Shown here: piece by piece, positions 23,803-36,634 of the stretch
Layout of the letters: each line of letters begins with the position of its first letter
Position numbering within the stretch: the first letter of the stretch is position 1
From: Colletes latitarsis
Lineage: Eukaryota > Arthropoda > Insecta > Hymenoptera > Colletidae
DNA: 64,000 nucleotides
Direction of reading: 5' to 3'
Assembly: GCF_051014445.1 (NCBI RefSeq)
Contig: NC_135136.1
Coordinates: 22,028,001-22,092,000 of the forward strand
Made by a program: the position numbers and the translations under genes
The notes under the pieces: generated by a model
Databases searched by the model: none
Told to the model about the DNA's origin: nothing
The model's input: only the letters and a program-made list of their open reading frames with translations

Positions 23803-24610
23803 ATAAAACCTGGTTTCGATCAATATTTTAGAGGATAACACCGGTTAGGTCTGGGTTAGGTCTGGGTTATGCCCGCATCTGGCTCATGATTTTGCCTTCT
23901 TCGCATACTTGTTGGCCAGATCTTGGGTTTTTTTCGTGTTTGAATCACGTAGTAATGTGGTAACACACTGAAGCAGTCAATTAAACCTGGTTTCGATCAA
24001 TATTTTAGAGGATAACACCGGTTAGGTCTGGGTTAGGTCTGGGTTATGCCCGCATCTGGCTCATGATTTTGCCTTCTTCGCATACTTGTTGGCCAGAACC
24101 TGGGGTTTTTTCGTGTTTGAATCACGTAGTAATGTGGTAACGCACTCAAGCAGTCAATTAAACCTGGTTTCGATCAATATTTCAGAGGATAACACCGGTT
24201 AGGTCTGGGTTAGGTCTGGGTTATGCCCGCATCTGGCTCATGATTTTGCCTTCTTCGCATACTTGTTGGCCAGATCCTGGGTTTTTTTCGAGTTTGAATC
24301 ACGTTGTAATGTGGTAATACCCTGAAGCAGTCAATTAAACCTGGTTTCGATCAATATTTTAGAGGATAACACCGGTTAGGTCTGGGTTAGGTCTGGGTTA
24401 TGCCCGCATCTGGCTCATGATTTTGCCTTCTTCGCATACTTGTTGGCCAGATCCTGGGTTTTTTCCGTCTTTGATCACGTAGTAATGTGGTAACACACTG
24501 AAGCAGTCAATAAAACCTGGTTTCGATCAATATTTTAGAGGATAACACCGGTTAGGTCTGGGTTAGGTCTGGGATTTGCGCGCATCTGGTGTATACTTTC
24601 GCCTTTTTCG
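23803..24610. repeat. 17-monomer offset copy (+3009 bp) of about 20794-21600
   Basis: The run includes CCAGATCTTGGG, CCAGAACCTGGGG, GCACTCAAGC, TTTCGAGTTTGAATCACGTTG and CGTCTTTGATC in the same order as its partner. One difference is that the partner's GGTTGTTTTCGAG reads GGTTTTTTTCGAG here, as in the copies near 47.4 and 51.1 kb. The same order appears again at about 47.2-47.8 and 50.9-51.5 kb. Confidence 0.82.
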
Positions 24611-27600
24611 CAAACTTGTTGGCCAGATCCTGGGTTTTTTTCGTGTTTCAATCACGTGGTAATGTGGTAACACATTGAGGCAGTCTATTAAACCTGGATT
24701 CGGATAGTATTTTAGAGGATAACACTGGTTAGATCTGGGTTAGGTCTGGGTTATGCCCGCATCTGGCTCATGATTTTGCCTTCTTCGCATACTTGTTGGC
24801 CAGATCCTGGGTTTTTTTTCGTGTTTGAATCACGTAGTAATGTGGTAATACACTGAAGCAGTCAGTTAAACCTGGTTTCGATCAATATTTTAGAGGATAT
24901 CACCGGTTAGGTCTGGGTTAGGTCTGGGATATGCGCGCATCTGGCTTATGCTTTCGCCTTTTTCGCAAACTTGTTGGCCAGATCCTAGGGTTTTTCCGTG
25001 TTTGAATCACGTAGTAATGTTGTACCACACTGAGGCAGTCAATTAAACCTGGATTCGGACAGTATTTTAGAGGATAACACCGGTTAGGTCTGGGTTAGGT
25101 CTGGGTTATGCCCGCATCTGGCTCATGATTTTGCCTTCTTCGCATACTTGTTGGCCAGAACCTGGGTTTTTTTCGTGTTTCAATCACGTGGTAATGTGGT
25201 AATACACTGAAGCAGTCAATGAAACCTGGTTTCGATCAATATTTTAGAGGATAACACCGGTTAGGTCTGGGTTAGGTCTGGGTTATGCCCGCATCTGGCT
25301 CATGATTTTGCCTTCTTCGCATACTTGTTGGCCAGATCCTGGGTTTTTTTCGTGTTTCAATCACGTAGTAATGTGGTAATACACTGAAGAGTCAATTAAA
25401 CCTGGTTTCGATCAATATTTTAGAGGATAACACCGGTTAGGTCTGGGTTAGGTCTGGGTTATGCCCGCATCTGGCTCATGATTTTGCCTTCTTCGCATAC
25501 TTGTTGGCCAGATCCTGGGTTTTTTTCGTGTTTGAATCACGTAGTAATGTGGTAACACACTGAAGCTGTCAATTAAACCTGGTTTCGATCAATGTTTTAG
25601 AGGATAACACCGGTTAGGTCTGGGTTAGGTCTGGGTTATGCCCGCATCTGGCTCATGATTTTGCCTTCTTCGCATACTTGTTGGCCAGATCCTGGGTTTT
25701 TTCCGTGTTTGAATCACGTAGTAATGTGGTAACACACTGAAGCAGTCAATTAAACCTGGTTTCGATCAATATTTCAGAGGATAACACCGGTTAGGTCTGG
25801 GTTAGGTCTGGGAAATGCGCGCATCTGGCTTATACTTTCGCCTTCTTCGCATACTTGTTGGCCAGATCCTGGGCTTTTTTCGTGTTTGAATCACGTAGGA
25901 ATGTGGTAACACACTGAAGCTGTCAATTAAACCTGGTTTCGATCAATATTTTAGAGGATAACACCGGTTAGGTCTGGGTTAGGTCTGGGTTATGCCCGCA
26001 TCTGGCTCATGATTTTGCCTTCTTCGCATACTTGTTGGCCAGATCCTGGGTTTTTTTCGTGTTTGAATCACGTAGTAATGTGGTAACACACTGAAGCTGT
26101 CAATTAAACCTGGTTTCGATCAATATTTTAGAGGATAACACCGGTTAGGTCTGGGTTAGGTCTGGGTTATGCCCGCATCTGGCTCATGATTTTGCCTTCT
26201 TCGCATACTTGTTGGCCAGATCCTGGGTTTTTTTCGTGTTTGAATCACGTAGTAATGTGGTAATACACTGAAGCAGTCAATAAAACCTGGTTTCGATCAA
26301 TATTTTAGAGGATAACACCGGTTAGGTCTGGGTTAGGTCTGGGTTATGCCCGCATCTGGCCATGATTTTGCCTTCTTCGCATACTTGTTGGCCAGATCCT
26401 GGGTTTTTTTCGTGTTTGAATCACGTAGTAATGTGGTAATACACTGAAGCAGTCAATAAAACCTGGTTTCGATCAATATTTTAGAGGATAACACCGGTTA
26501 GGTCTGGGATAGGTCCGGGATATGCCCGCATCTGGCTCATGATTTTGCCTTCTTCGCATACTTGTTGGCCAGATCCTGGGTTTTTTTCGTGTTTGAATCA
26601 CGTAGTAATGTGCTAACACACTGAAGCTGTCAATTAAACCTGGTTTCGATCAATATTTTAGAGGATAACACCGGTTAGGTCTGGGTTAGGTCTGGGTTAT
26701 GCCGGCATCTGGCTCATGATTTTGCCTTCTTCGCATACTTGTTGGCCAGATCCTGGGTTTTTTCCGTGTTTGATCACGTAGTAATGTGGTAACACATTGA
26801 AGCAGTCAATAAAACCTGGTTTCGATCAATATTTTAGAGGATAACACCGGTTAGGTCTGGGTTAGGTCTGGGATTTGCGCGCATCTGGCTTATACTTTCG
26901 CCTTTTTCGCAAACTTGTTGGCCAGATCCTGGGTATTTTCCGTGTTTGAATCACGTAGTAATGTGGTATCACACTGAAGCAGTCAATTAAACCTGGATTC
27001 GATCAATATTTCAGAGGATAACCCCGGTTAGGTCTGGGTTAGGTCTGGGATTTGCGCGCATCTGGCTTATACTTTCGCCTTTTTCGCAAACTTGTTGGCC
27101 AGATCCTGGGTATTTTCCGTGTTTGAATCACGTAGTAATGTGGTAACACACTGAAGCAGTCAATTAAACCTGGATTCGATCAATATTTCAGAGGATAACC
27201 CCGGTTAGGTCTGGGTTAGGTCTGGGTTATGCCCGCATCTGGCTCATGATTTTGCCTTCTTCGCATACTTGTTGGCCAGATCCTGGGTTTTTTTCGTGTT
27301 TCAATCACGTAGTAATGTGGTAACACATTGAGGCAGTCTATTAAACCTGGATTCGGACAGTATTTTAGAGGATAACACCGGTTAGGTCTGGGTTAGGTCT
27401 GGGTTATGCCCGCATCTGGCTCATGATTTTGCCTTCTTCGCATACTTGTTGGCCAGATCCTGGGTATTTTTCGTGTTTGAATCACGTAGTAATGTGGTAA
27501 CACACTGAAGCAGTCAATTAACCCTCGTTTCGATCAATATTTTAGAGGATAACACCGGTTAGGTCTGGGTTAGGTCTGGGAAATACGCGCATCTGGCTTA

Positions 27601-28137
27601 TACTTTCGCCTTCTTCGCAATACTTGTTGGCCAGATCCTGGGTTTTTTCCGTGTTTGATCACGTAGTAATGTGGTAACACACTGAAGCAGTCAATAAAAC
27701 CTGGTTTCGATCAATATTTCAGAGGATAACACCAGTTAGGTCTGGGTTAGGTCTGGGAAATGGGCGCATCTGGCTTATACTTTCGCCTTCTTCGCATACT
27801 TGTTGGCCAGATCCTGGGTTTTTTTCGTGTTTGTATCACGTAGGAATGTGGTAACACACTGAAGCTGTCAATTAAACCTGGTTTCGATCAATATTTTAGA
27901 GGATAACACCGGTTAGGTCTGGGTTAGGTCTGGGTTATGCCCGCATCTGGCTCATGATTTTGCCTTCTTCGCATACTTGTTGGCCAGATCCTGGGTTTTT
28001 TTCGTGTTTGAATCACGTAGTAATGTGGTAATACACTGAAGCAGTCAATTAAACCTGGTTTCGATCAATATTTTAGAGGATACCACCGGTTAGGTCTGGG
28101 TTAGGTCTGGGTTATGCCCGCATCTGGCTCATGATTT
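24611..28137. repeat. Transition zone between left- and right-type monomers
   Basis: Left markers fade here. The last of the continuous AAATGCGCGC copies is near 25811 and the last CGTCTTTGATC before the 47-51 kb island is at 24466. Right markers then begin: GGGATAGGTCCGGG near 26507, CAATACTTG near 27620 and AAATGGGCGC near 27759. Small private changes include a one-base deletion (GAAGAGTC, 25386) and a two-base deletion (CTGGCCATG near 26356). Two adjacent near-identical class-B monomers with TGGGTATTTTCCG lie near 26.9 and 27.1 kb. Confidence 0.8.
27757..27933 (+). repeat. Representative class-D monomer (AAATGGGCGC, GTATCACGTAGGAATG)
   Basis: This class has GGGAAATGGGCGCATCTGG at the junction and TTTGTATCACGTAGGAATG further on. 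It is found only from about 27.7 kb to the right end (near 32.0, 33.2, 35.4, 39.8, 41.0, 42.8, 44.55, 45.4, 49.0, 52.1, 53.6, 55.15, 55.3, 57.8 and 61.1 kb). The left domain carries a sister form with AAATGCGCGC and usually GAATCACGTAGGAATG. Confidence 0.88.
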
Positions 28138-29388
28138 TGCCTTCTTCGCATACTTGTTGGCCAGATCCTGGGTTTTTTTCGTGTTTCAATCTCGTAGTAA
28201 TGTGGTAACACATTGAGGCAGTCTATTAAACCTGGATTCGGACAGTATTTTAGAGGATAACACCGGTTAGGTCTGGGTTAGGTCTGGGTTATGCCCGCAT
28301 CTGGCTCATGATTTTGCCTTCTTCGCATACTTGTTGGCCAGATCCTGGGTTTTTTTTCGTGTTTGAATCACCTAGTAATGTGGTAATACACTGAAGCGGA
28401 CAATTAAACCTGGTTTCGATCAATATTTTAGAGGATATCACCGGTTAGGTCTGGGGTAGGTCTGGGATATGCGCGCATCTGGCTTATGCTTTCGCCTTTT
28501 TCGCAAACTTGTTGGCCAGATCCTGGGTTTTTTCGTGTTTGAATCACGTAGTAATGTTGTACCACACTGAGGAAGTCAATTAAACCTGGATTCGGACAGT
28601 ATTTTAGAGGATAACACCGGTTAGGTCAGGGATAGGTCTGGGTTATGCCCGCATCTGGCTCATGATTTTGCCTTCTTCGCATACTTGTTGGCCAGATCCT
28701 GGGTTTTTTTCGTGTTTGAATCACGTGGTAATGTGGTAATACACTGAAGCAGTCAATAAAACCTGGTTTCGATCAATATTTTAGAGGATAACACCGGTTA
28801 GGTCTGGGTTAGGTCTGGGTTATGCCCGCATCTGGCTCATGATTTTGCCTTCTGCGCATACTTGTTGGCCAGATCCTGGGGTTTTTTCGTGTTTGAATCA
28901 CGTAGTAATGTGGTAACACACTGAAGCAGTCAATTCAAACTGGTTTCGATCAATATTTTAGAGGATAACACCGGTTAGGTCTGGGATAGGTCCGGGATAT
29001 GCCCGCATCTGGCTCATGATTTTGCCTTCTTCGCATACTTGTTGGCCAGATCCTGGGTTTTTTTCGTGTTTGAATCACGTAGTAATGTGGTAACACACTG
29101 AAGCTGTCAATTAAACCTGGTTTCGAACAATATTTTAGAGGATAACACCGGTTAGGTCTGGGTTAGGTCTGGGAAATACGCGCATCTGGCTTATACTTTC
29201 GCCTTCTTCGCAATACTTGTTGGCCAGATCCTGGGTTTTTTTCGTGTTTGATCACGTAGTAATGTGCTAACACACTGAAGCTGTCAATTAAACCTGGTTT
29301 CGATCAATATTTTAGAGGATAACACCGGTTAGGTGTGGGTTAGGTCCGGGATATGCCCGCATCTGGCTTATACTTTCGCCTTCTTCGC
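28138..29388. repeat. 7-monomer higher-order unit, copy 1 (1239 bp)
   Basis: The marker CAATCTCGTAG at 28187 recurs at 29426, and the AAATACGCGC monomer near 29182 recurs near 30421. The seven units run in the same order: TTTCAATCTCG, GAAGCGGACAATT, class C, GGTCAGGGATAGG with CACGTGG, TTCTGCGCATAC with AATTCAAACTGG, GGGATAGGTCCGGG, then AAATACGCGC. I noticed four substitutions between copies, near 28372, 29124, 30245 and 30376. Confidence 0.85.
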
Positions 29389-30627
29389 ATACTTGTTGGC
29401 CAGATCCTGGGTTTTTTTCGTGTTTCAATCTCGTAGTAATGTGGTAACACATTGAGGCAGTCTATTAAACCTGGATTCGGACAGTATTTTAGAGGATAAC
29501 ACCGGTTAGGTCTGGGTTAGGTCTGGGTTATGCCCGCATCTGGCTCATGATTTTGCCTTCTTCGCATACTTGTTGGCCAGATCCTGGGTTTTTTTTCGTG
29601 TTTGAATCACGTAGTAATGTGGTAATACACTGAAGCGGACAATTAAACCTGGTTTCGATCAATATTTTAGAGGATATCACCGGTTAGGTCTGGGGTAGGT
29701 CTGGGATATGCGCGCATCTGGCTTATGCTTTCGCCTTTTTCGCAAACTTGTTGGCCAGATCCTGGGTTTTTTCGTGTTTGAATCACGTAGTAATGTTGTA
29801 CCACACTGAGGAAGTCAATTAAACCTGGATTCGGACAGTATTTTAGAGGATAACACCGGTTAGGTCAGGGATAGGTCTGGGTTATGCCCGCATCTGGCTC
29901 ATGATTTTGCCTTCTTCGCATACTTGTTGGCCAGATCCTGGGTTTTTTTCGTGTTTGAATCACGTGGTAATGTGGTAATACACTGAAGCAGTCAATAAAA
30001 CCTGGTTTCGATCAATATTTTAGAGGATAACACCGGTTAGGTCTGGGTTAGGTCTGGGTTATGCCCGCATCTGGCTCATGATTTTGCCTTCTGCGCATAC
30101 TTGTTGGCCAGATCCTGGGGTTTTTTCGTGTTTGAATCACGTAGTAATGTGGTAACACACTGAAGCAGTCAATTCAAACTGGTTTCGATCAATATTTTAG
30201 AGGATAACACCGGTTAGGTCTGGGATAGGTCCGGGATATGCCCGCATCAGGCTCATGATTTTGCCTTCTTCGCATACTTGTTGGCCAGATCCTGGGTTTT
30301 TTTCGTGTTTGAATCACGTAGTAATGTGGTAACACACTGAAGCTGTCAATTAAACCTGGTTTCGATCAATATTTTAGCGGATAACACCGGTTAGGTCTGG
30401 GTTAGGTCTGGGAAATACGCGCATCTGGCTTATACTTTCGCCTTCTTCGCAATACTTGTTGGCCAGATCCTGGGTTTTTTTCGTGTTTGATCACGTAGTA
30501 ATGTGCTAACACACTGAAGCTGTCAATTAAACCTGGTTTCGATCAATATTTTAGAGGATAACACCGGTTAGGTGTGGGTTAGGTCCGGGATATGCCCGCA
30601 TCTGGCTTATACTTTCGCCTTCTTCGC
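29389..30627. repeat. 7-monomer higher-order unit, copy 2
   Basis: This is the tandem copy of 28150-29388. It ends where TTCGCATACTT in the first copy gives way to TTCGCAATACTT. It is also the left part of the larger superunit: CAATCTCGTAG at 29426 pairs with 36672 at +7246 bp. Confidence 0.84.
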
Positions 30628-33600
30628 AATACTTGTTGGCCAGATCCTGGGTTTTTTCCGTGTTTGATCACGTAGTAATGTGGTAACACACTGAAGCAGT
30701 CAATAAAACCTGGTTTCGATCAATATTTTAGAGGATAACACCGGTTAGGTCTGGGTTAGGTCTGAGATTTGCGCGCATCTGGCTTATACTTTCGCCTTTT
30801 TCGCATACTTGTTGGCCAGATCCTGGGTTTTTTTCGTGTTTGAATCACGTAGTAAAGTGGTAACACACTGAAGCTGTCAATTAAACCTGGTTTCGATCAA
30901 TATTTTAGAGGATAACACCGGCTAGGTCTGGGTTAGGTCTGGGTTATGCCCGCATCTGGCTCATGATTTTGCCTTCTTCGCATAATTGTTGGCCAGATCC
31001 TGGGTTTTTTTCGTGTTTGAATAACGTAGTAATGTGGTAATACACTGAAGCAGTCAATTAAACCCGGTTTCGATCAATATTTTAGAGGATACCACCGGTT
31101 AGGTCTGGGTTAGGTCTGGGTTATGCCCGCATCTGGCTCATGATTTTGCCTTCTTCGCATACTTGTTGGCCAGATCCTGGGTATTTTTCGTGTTTGAATC
31201 ACGTAGTAATGTGGTAACACACTGAAGCAGTCAATTAACCCTCGTTTCGATCAATATTTTAGAGGATAACACCGGTTAGGTCTGGGTTAGGTCTGGGAAA
31301 TACGCGCATCTGGCTTATACTTTCGCCTTCTTCGCAATACTTGTTGGCCAGATCCTGGGTTTTTTCCGTGTTTGATCACGTAGTAATGTGGTAACACACT
31401 GAAGCAGTCAATAAAACCTGGTTTCGATCAATATTTTAGAGGATAACACCGGTTAGGTCTGGGATAGGTCCGGGATATGCCCGCATCTGGCTCATGATTT
31501 TGCCTTGTTCGCATACTTGTTGGCCAGATCCTGGGTTTTTTTCGTGTTTGAATCACGTAGTAATGTGGTAATACACTGAAGCAGTCAGTTTAACCTGGTT
31601 TCGATCAATATTTTAGAGGATAACACCGGTTAGGTCTGGGATAGGTCCGGGATATGCCCGCATCTGGCTCATGATTTTGCCTTCTTCGCATACTTGTTGG
31701 CCAGATCCTGGGTTTTTTTCGTGTTTGAATCACGTAGTAATGTGGTAACACACTGAAGCTGTCAATTAAACCTGGTTTCGATCAATATTTTAGAGGATAA
31801 CACCGGTTAGGTCTGGGTTAGGTCTGGGTTATGCCCGCATCTGGCTCATGATTTTGCCTTCTTCGCATACTTGTTGGCCAGATCCTGGGTTTTTTCCGTG
31901 TTTGAATCACGTAGTAATGTGGTAACACACTGAAGCAGTCAATTAAACCTGGTTTCGATCAATATTTCAGAGGATAACACCGGTTAGGTCTGGGTTAGGT
32001 CTGGGAAATGGGCGCATCTGGCTTATACTTTCGCCTTCTTCGCATACTTGTTGGCCAGATCCTGGGTTTTTTTCGTGTTTGTATCACGTAGGAATGTGGT
32101 AACACACTGAAGCTGTCAATTAAACCTGGTTTCGATCAATATTTTAGAGGATAACACCGGTTGGGTCTGGGATAGGTCCGGGATATGCCTGCATCTGGCT
32201 CATGATTTTGCCTTCTTCGCATACTTGTTGGCCAGATCCTGGGTTTTTTTCGTGTTTGAATCACGTAGTAATGTGGTAACACACTGAAGCTGTCAATTAA
32301 ACCTGGTTTCGATCAATATTTTAGAGGATAACACCGGTTAGGTCTGGGTTAGGTCTGGGTTATGCCCGCATCTGGCTCATGATTTTGCCTTCTGCGCATA
32401 CTTGTTGGCCAGATCCTGGGGTTTTTTCGTGTTTGAATCACGTAGTAATGTGGTAACACACTGAAGCAGTCAATTAAACCTGGTTTCGATCAATATTTTA
32501 GAGGATAACACCGGTTAGGTCTGGGATAGGTCCGGGATATGCCCGCATCTGTCTCATGATTTTGCCTTCTTCGCATACTTGTTGGCTAGATCCTGGGTTT
32601 TTTTCGTGTTTGAATCACGTAGTAATGTGGTAACACACTGAAGCTGTCAATTAAACCTGGTTTCGATCAGTATTTTAGAGGATAACACCGGTTAGGTCTG
32701 GGTTAGGTCTGGGTTATGCCCGCATCTGGCTCATGATTTTGCCTTCTTCGCATACTTGTTGGCCAGATCCTGGGTTTTTTCCGTGTTTGAATCACGTAGG
32801 AATGTGGTAACACACTGAAGCAGTCAATTAAACCTGGTTTCGATCAATATTTTAGAGGATAACACCAGTTAGGTGTGGGTTAGGTCCGGGATATGCCCGC
32901 ATCTGGCTCATGATTTTGCCTTCTTCGCATACTTGTTGGCCAGATCCTGGGTTTTTTTCGTGTTTCAATCACGTAGTAATGTGGTAATACACTGAAGCAG
33001 TCAATAAAACCTGGTTTCGATCAATATTTTAGAGGATAACACCGGTTAGGTCTGGGTTAGGTCTGGGTTATGCCCGCATCTGGCTCATGATTTTGCCTTC
33101 TTCGCATACTTGTTGGCCAGATCCTGGGTTTTTTCCGTGTTTGAATCACGTAGTAATGTGGTAACACACTGAAGCAGTCAATTAAACCTGGTTTCGATCA
33201 ATATTTCAGAGGATAACACCGGTTAGGTCTGGGTTAGGTCTGGGAAATGGGCGCATCTGGCTTATACTTTCGCCTTCTTCGCATACTTGTTGGCCAGATC
33301 CTGGGTTTTTTTCGTGTTTGTATCACGTAGGAATGTGGTAACACATTGAAGCTGTCAATTAAACCTGGTTTCGATCAATATTTTAGAGGATAACACCGGT
33401 TAGGTCTGGGGTAGGTCTGGGATATGCGCGCATCTGGCTTATGCTTTCGCCTTTTTCGCAAACTTGTTGGCCAGATCCTGGGTTTTTTCGTGTTTGAATC
33501 ACGTAGTCATGTTGTACCACACTGAGGAAGTCAATTAAACCTGGATTCGGACAGTATTTTAGAGGATAACACCGGTTAGGTCAGGGATAGGTCTGGGTTA

Positions 33601-36310
33601 TGCCCGCATCTGGCTCATGATTTTGCCTTCTTCGCATACTTGTTGGCCAGATCCTGGGTTTTTTTCGTGTTTGAATCACGTGGTAATGTGGTAATACACT
33701 GAAGCAGTCAATAAAACCTGGTTTCGATCAATATTTTAGAGGATAACACCGGCTAGGTCTGGGTTAGGTCTGGGTTATGCCCGCATCTGGCTCATGATTT
33801 TGCCTTCTTCGCATAATTGTTGGCCAGATCCTGGGTTTTTTTCGTGTTTGAATAACGTAGTAATGTGGTAATACACTGAAGCAGTCAATTAAACCCGGTT
33901 TCGATCAATATTTTAGAGGATACCACCGGTTAGGTCTGGGTTATGCCCGCATCTGGCTCATGATTTTGCCTTCTTCGCATACTTGTTGGCCAGATCCTGG
34001 GTATTTTTCGTGTTTGAATCACGTAGTAATGTGGTAACACACTGAAGCAGTCAATTAACCCTCGTTTCGATCAATATTTTAGAGGATAACACCGGTTAGG
34101 TCTGGGTTAGGTCTGGGTTATGCCCGCATCTGGCTCATGATTTTGCCTTCTTCGCATACTTGTTGGCCAGATCCTGGGGTTTTTCCGTGTTTGAATCACG
34201 TAGTAATGTGGTAACACACTGAAGCAGTCAATAAAACCTGGTTTCGATCAATATTTTAGAGGATAACACCGGTTAGGTCTGGGATAGGTCCGGGATATGC
34301 CCGCATCTGGCTCATGATTTTGCCTTGTTCGCATACTTGTTGGCCAGATCCTGGGTTTTTTTCGTGTTTGAATCACGTAGTAATGTGGTAATACACTGAA
34401 GCAGTCAATCAAACCTGGTTTTGATCAATATTTTAGAGGATAACACCGGTTAGGTCTGGGTTAGGGCTGGGCTATGCCAGCATCTGGCTCATGATTTTGC
34501 CTTCTTCGCATACTTGTTGGCCAGATCCTGGGTTTTTTTTCGTGTTTGAATCACGTAGTAATGTGGTAATACACTGAAGCAGTCAATAAAACCTGGTTTC
34601 GATCAATATTTTAGAGGATAACACCGGTTAGGTCTGGGTTAGGTCTGGGTTATGCCCGCATCTGGCTCATGATTTTGCCTTCTTCGCATACTTGTTGGCC
34701 AGATCCTGGGTTTTTTTCGTGTTTGAATCACGTAGTAATGTGGTAATACACTGAAGCAGTCAATAAAACCTGGTTTCGATCAATATTTTAGAGGATAACA
34801 CCGGTTAGGTCTGGGTTAGGTCTGGGTTATGCCCGCATCTGGCTCATGATTTTGCCTTCTTCGCATACTTGTTGGCCAGATCCTGGGTTTTTTTCGTGTT
34901 TGAATCACGAAGTAATGTGGTAATACACTGAAGCAGTCAGTTTAACCTGGTTTCGATCAATATTTTAGAGGATAACACCGGTTAGGTCTGGGATAGGTCC
35001 GGGATATGCCCGCATCTGGCTCATGATTTTGCCTTCTTCGCATACTTGTTGGCCAGATCCTGGGTTTTTTTCGTGTTTGAATCACGTAGTAATGTGGTAA
35101 CACACTGAAGCTGTCAATTAAACCTGGTTTCGATCAATATTTTAGAGGATAACACCGGTTAGGTCTGGGTTAGGTCTGGGTTATGCCCGCATCTGGCTCA
35201 TGATTTTGCCTTCTTCGCATACTTGTTGGCCAGATCCTGGGTTTTTTCCGTGTTTGAATCACGTAGTAATGTGGTAACACACTGAAGCAGTCAATTAAAC
35301 CTGGTTTCGATCAATATTTCAGAGGATAACACCGGTTAGGTCTGGGTTAGGTCTGGGAAATGGGCGCATCTGGCTTATACTTTCGCCTTCTTCGCATACT
35401 TGTTGGCCAGATCCTGGGTTTTTTTCGTGTTTGTATCACGTAGGAATGTGGTAACACACTGAAGCTGTCAATTAAACCTGGTTTCGATCAATATTTTAGA
35501 GGATAACACCGGTTAGGTCTGGGATAGGTCCGGGATATGCCTGCATCTGGCTCATGATTTTGCCTTCTTCGCATACTTGTTGGCCAGATCCTGGGTTTTT
35601 TTCGTGTTTGAATCACGTAGTAATGTGGTAACACACTGAAGCTGTCAATTAAACCTGGTTTCGATCAATATTTTAGAGGATAACACCGGTTAGGTCTGGG
35701 TTAGGTCTGGGTTATGCCCGCATCTGGCTCATGATTTTGCCTTCTGCGCATACTTGTTGGCCAGATCCTGGGGTTTTTTCGTGTTTGAATCACGTAGTAA
35801 TGTGGTAACACACTGAAGCAGTCAATTAAACCTGGTTTCGATCAATATTTTAGAGGATAACACCGGTTAGGTCTGGGATAGGTCCGGGATATGCCCGCAT
35901 CTGTCTCATGATTTTGCCTTCTTCGCATACTTGTTGGCTAGATCCTGGGTTTTTTTCGTGTTTGAATCACGTAGTAATGTGGTAACACACTGAAGCTGTC
36001 AATTAAACCTGGTTTCGATCAGTATTTTAGAGGATAACACCGGTTAGGTCTGGGTTAGGTCTGGGTTATGCCCGCATCTGGCTCATGATTTTGCCTTCTT
36101 CGCATACTTGTTGGCCAGATCCTGGGTTTTTTCCGTGTTTGAATCACGTAGGAATGTGGTAACACACTGAAGCAGTCAATTAAACCTGGTTTCGATCAAT
36201 ATTTTAGAGGATAACACCAGTTAGGTGTGGGTTAGGTCCGGGATATGCCCGCATCTGGCTCATGATTTTGCCTTCTTCGCATACTTGTTGGCCAGATCCT
36301 GGGTTTTTTT
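29389..36310. repeat. Right-domain superunit, copy 1 (about 6.9 kb)
   Basis: This block pairs with 36635-43735 in three steps of changing offset. The first is 29389-31583 at +7246 (GAATAACGTAG at 31019 and 38265). The second is 31584-34637 at +7778 (GTCAGTTTAACC at 31584 and 39362; TTAGGGCTGGGC at 34461 and 42239). The third is 34991-36310 at +7424 (ACACCAGTTAGG near 36213 and 43637). The steps imply one three-monomer and one two-monomer difference. Internally GTCAGTTTAACC recurs at 34936, 3352 bp on (19 monomers, one of them 11 bp short). Confidence 0.84.
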
Positions 36311-36634
36311 CGTGTTTCAATCACGTAGTAATGTGGTAATACACTGAAGCAGTCAATAAAACCTGGTTTCGATCAATATTTTAGAGGATAACACCGGTTA
36401 GGTCTGGGTTAGGTCTGGGTTATGCCCGCATCTGGCTCATGATTTTGCCTTCTTCGCATACTTGTTGGCTAGATCCTGGGTTTTTTTCGTGTTTCAATCA
36501 CGTAGTAATGTGGTAATACACTGAAGCAGTCAATAAAACCTGGTTTCGATCAATATTTTAGAGGATACCACCGGTTAGGTCTGGGTTAGGTCTGGGTTAT
36601 GCCCGCATCTGGCTCATGATTTTGCCTTCTTCGC

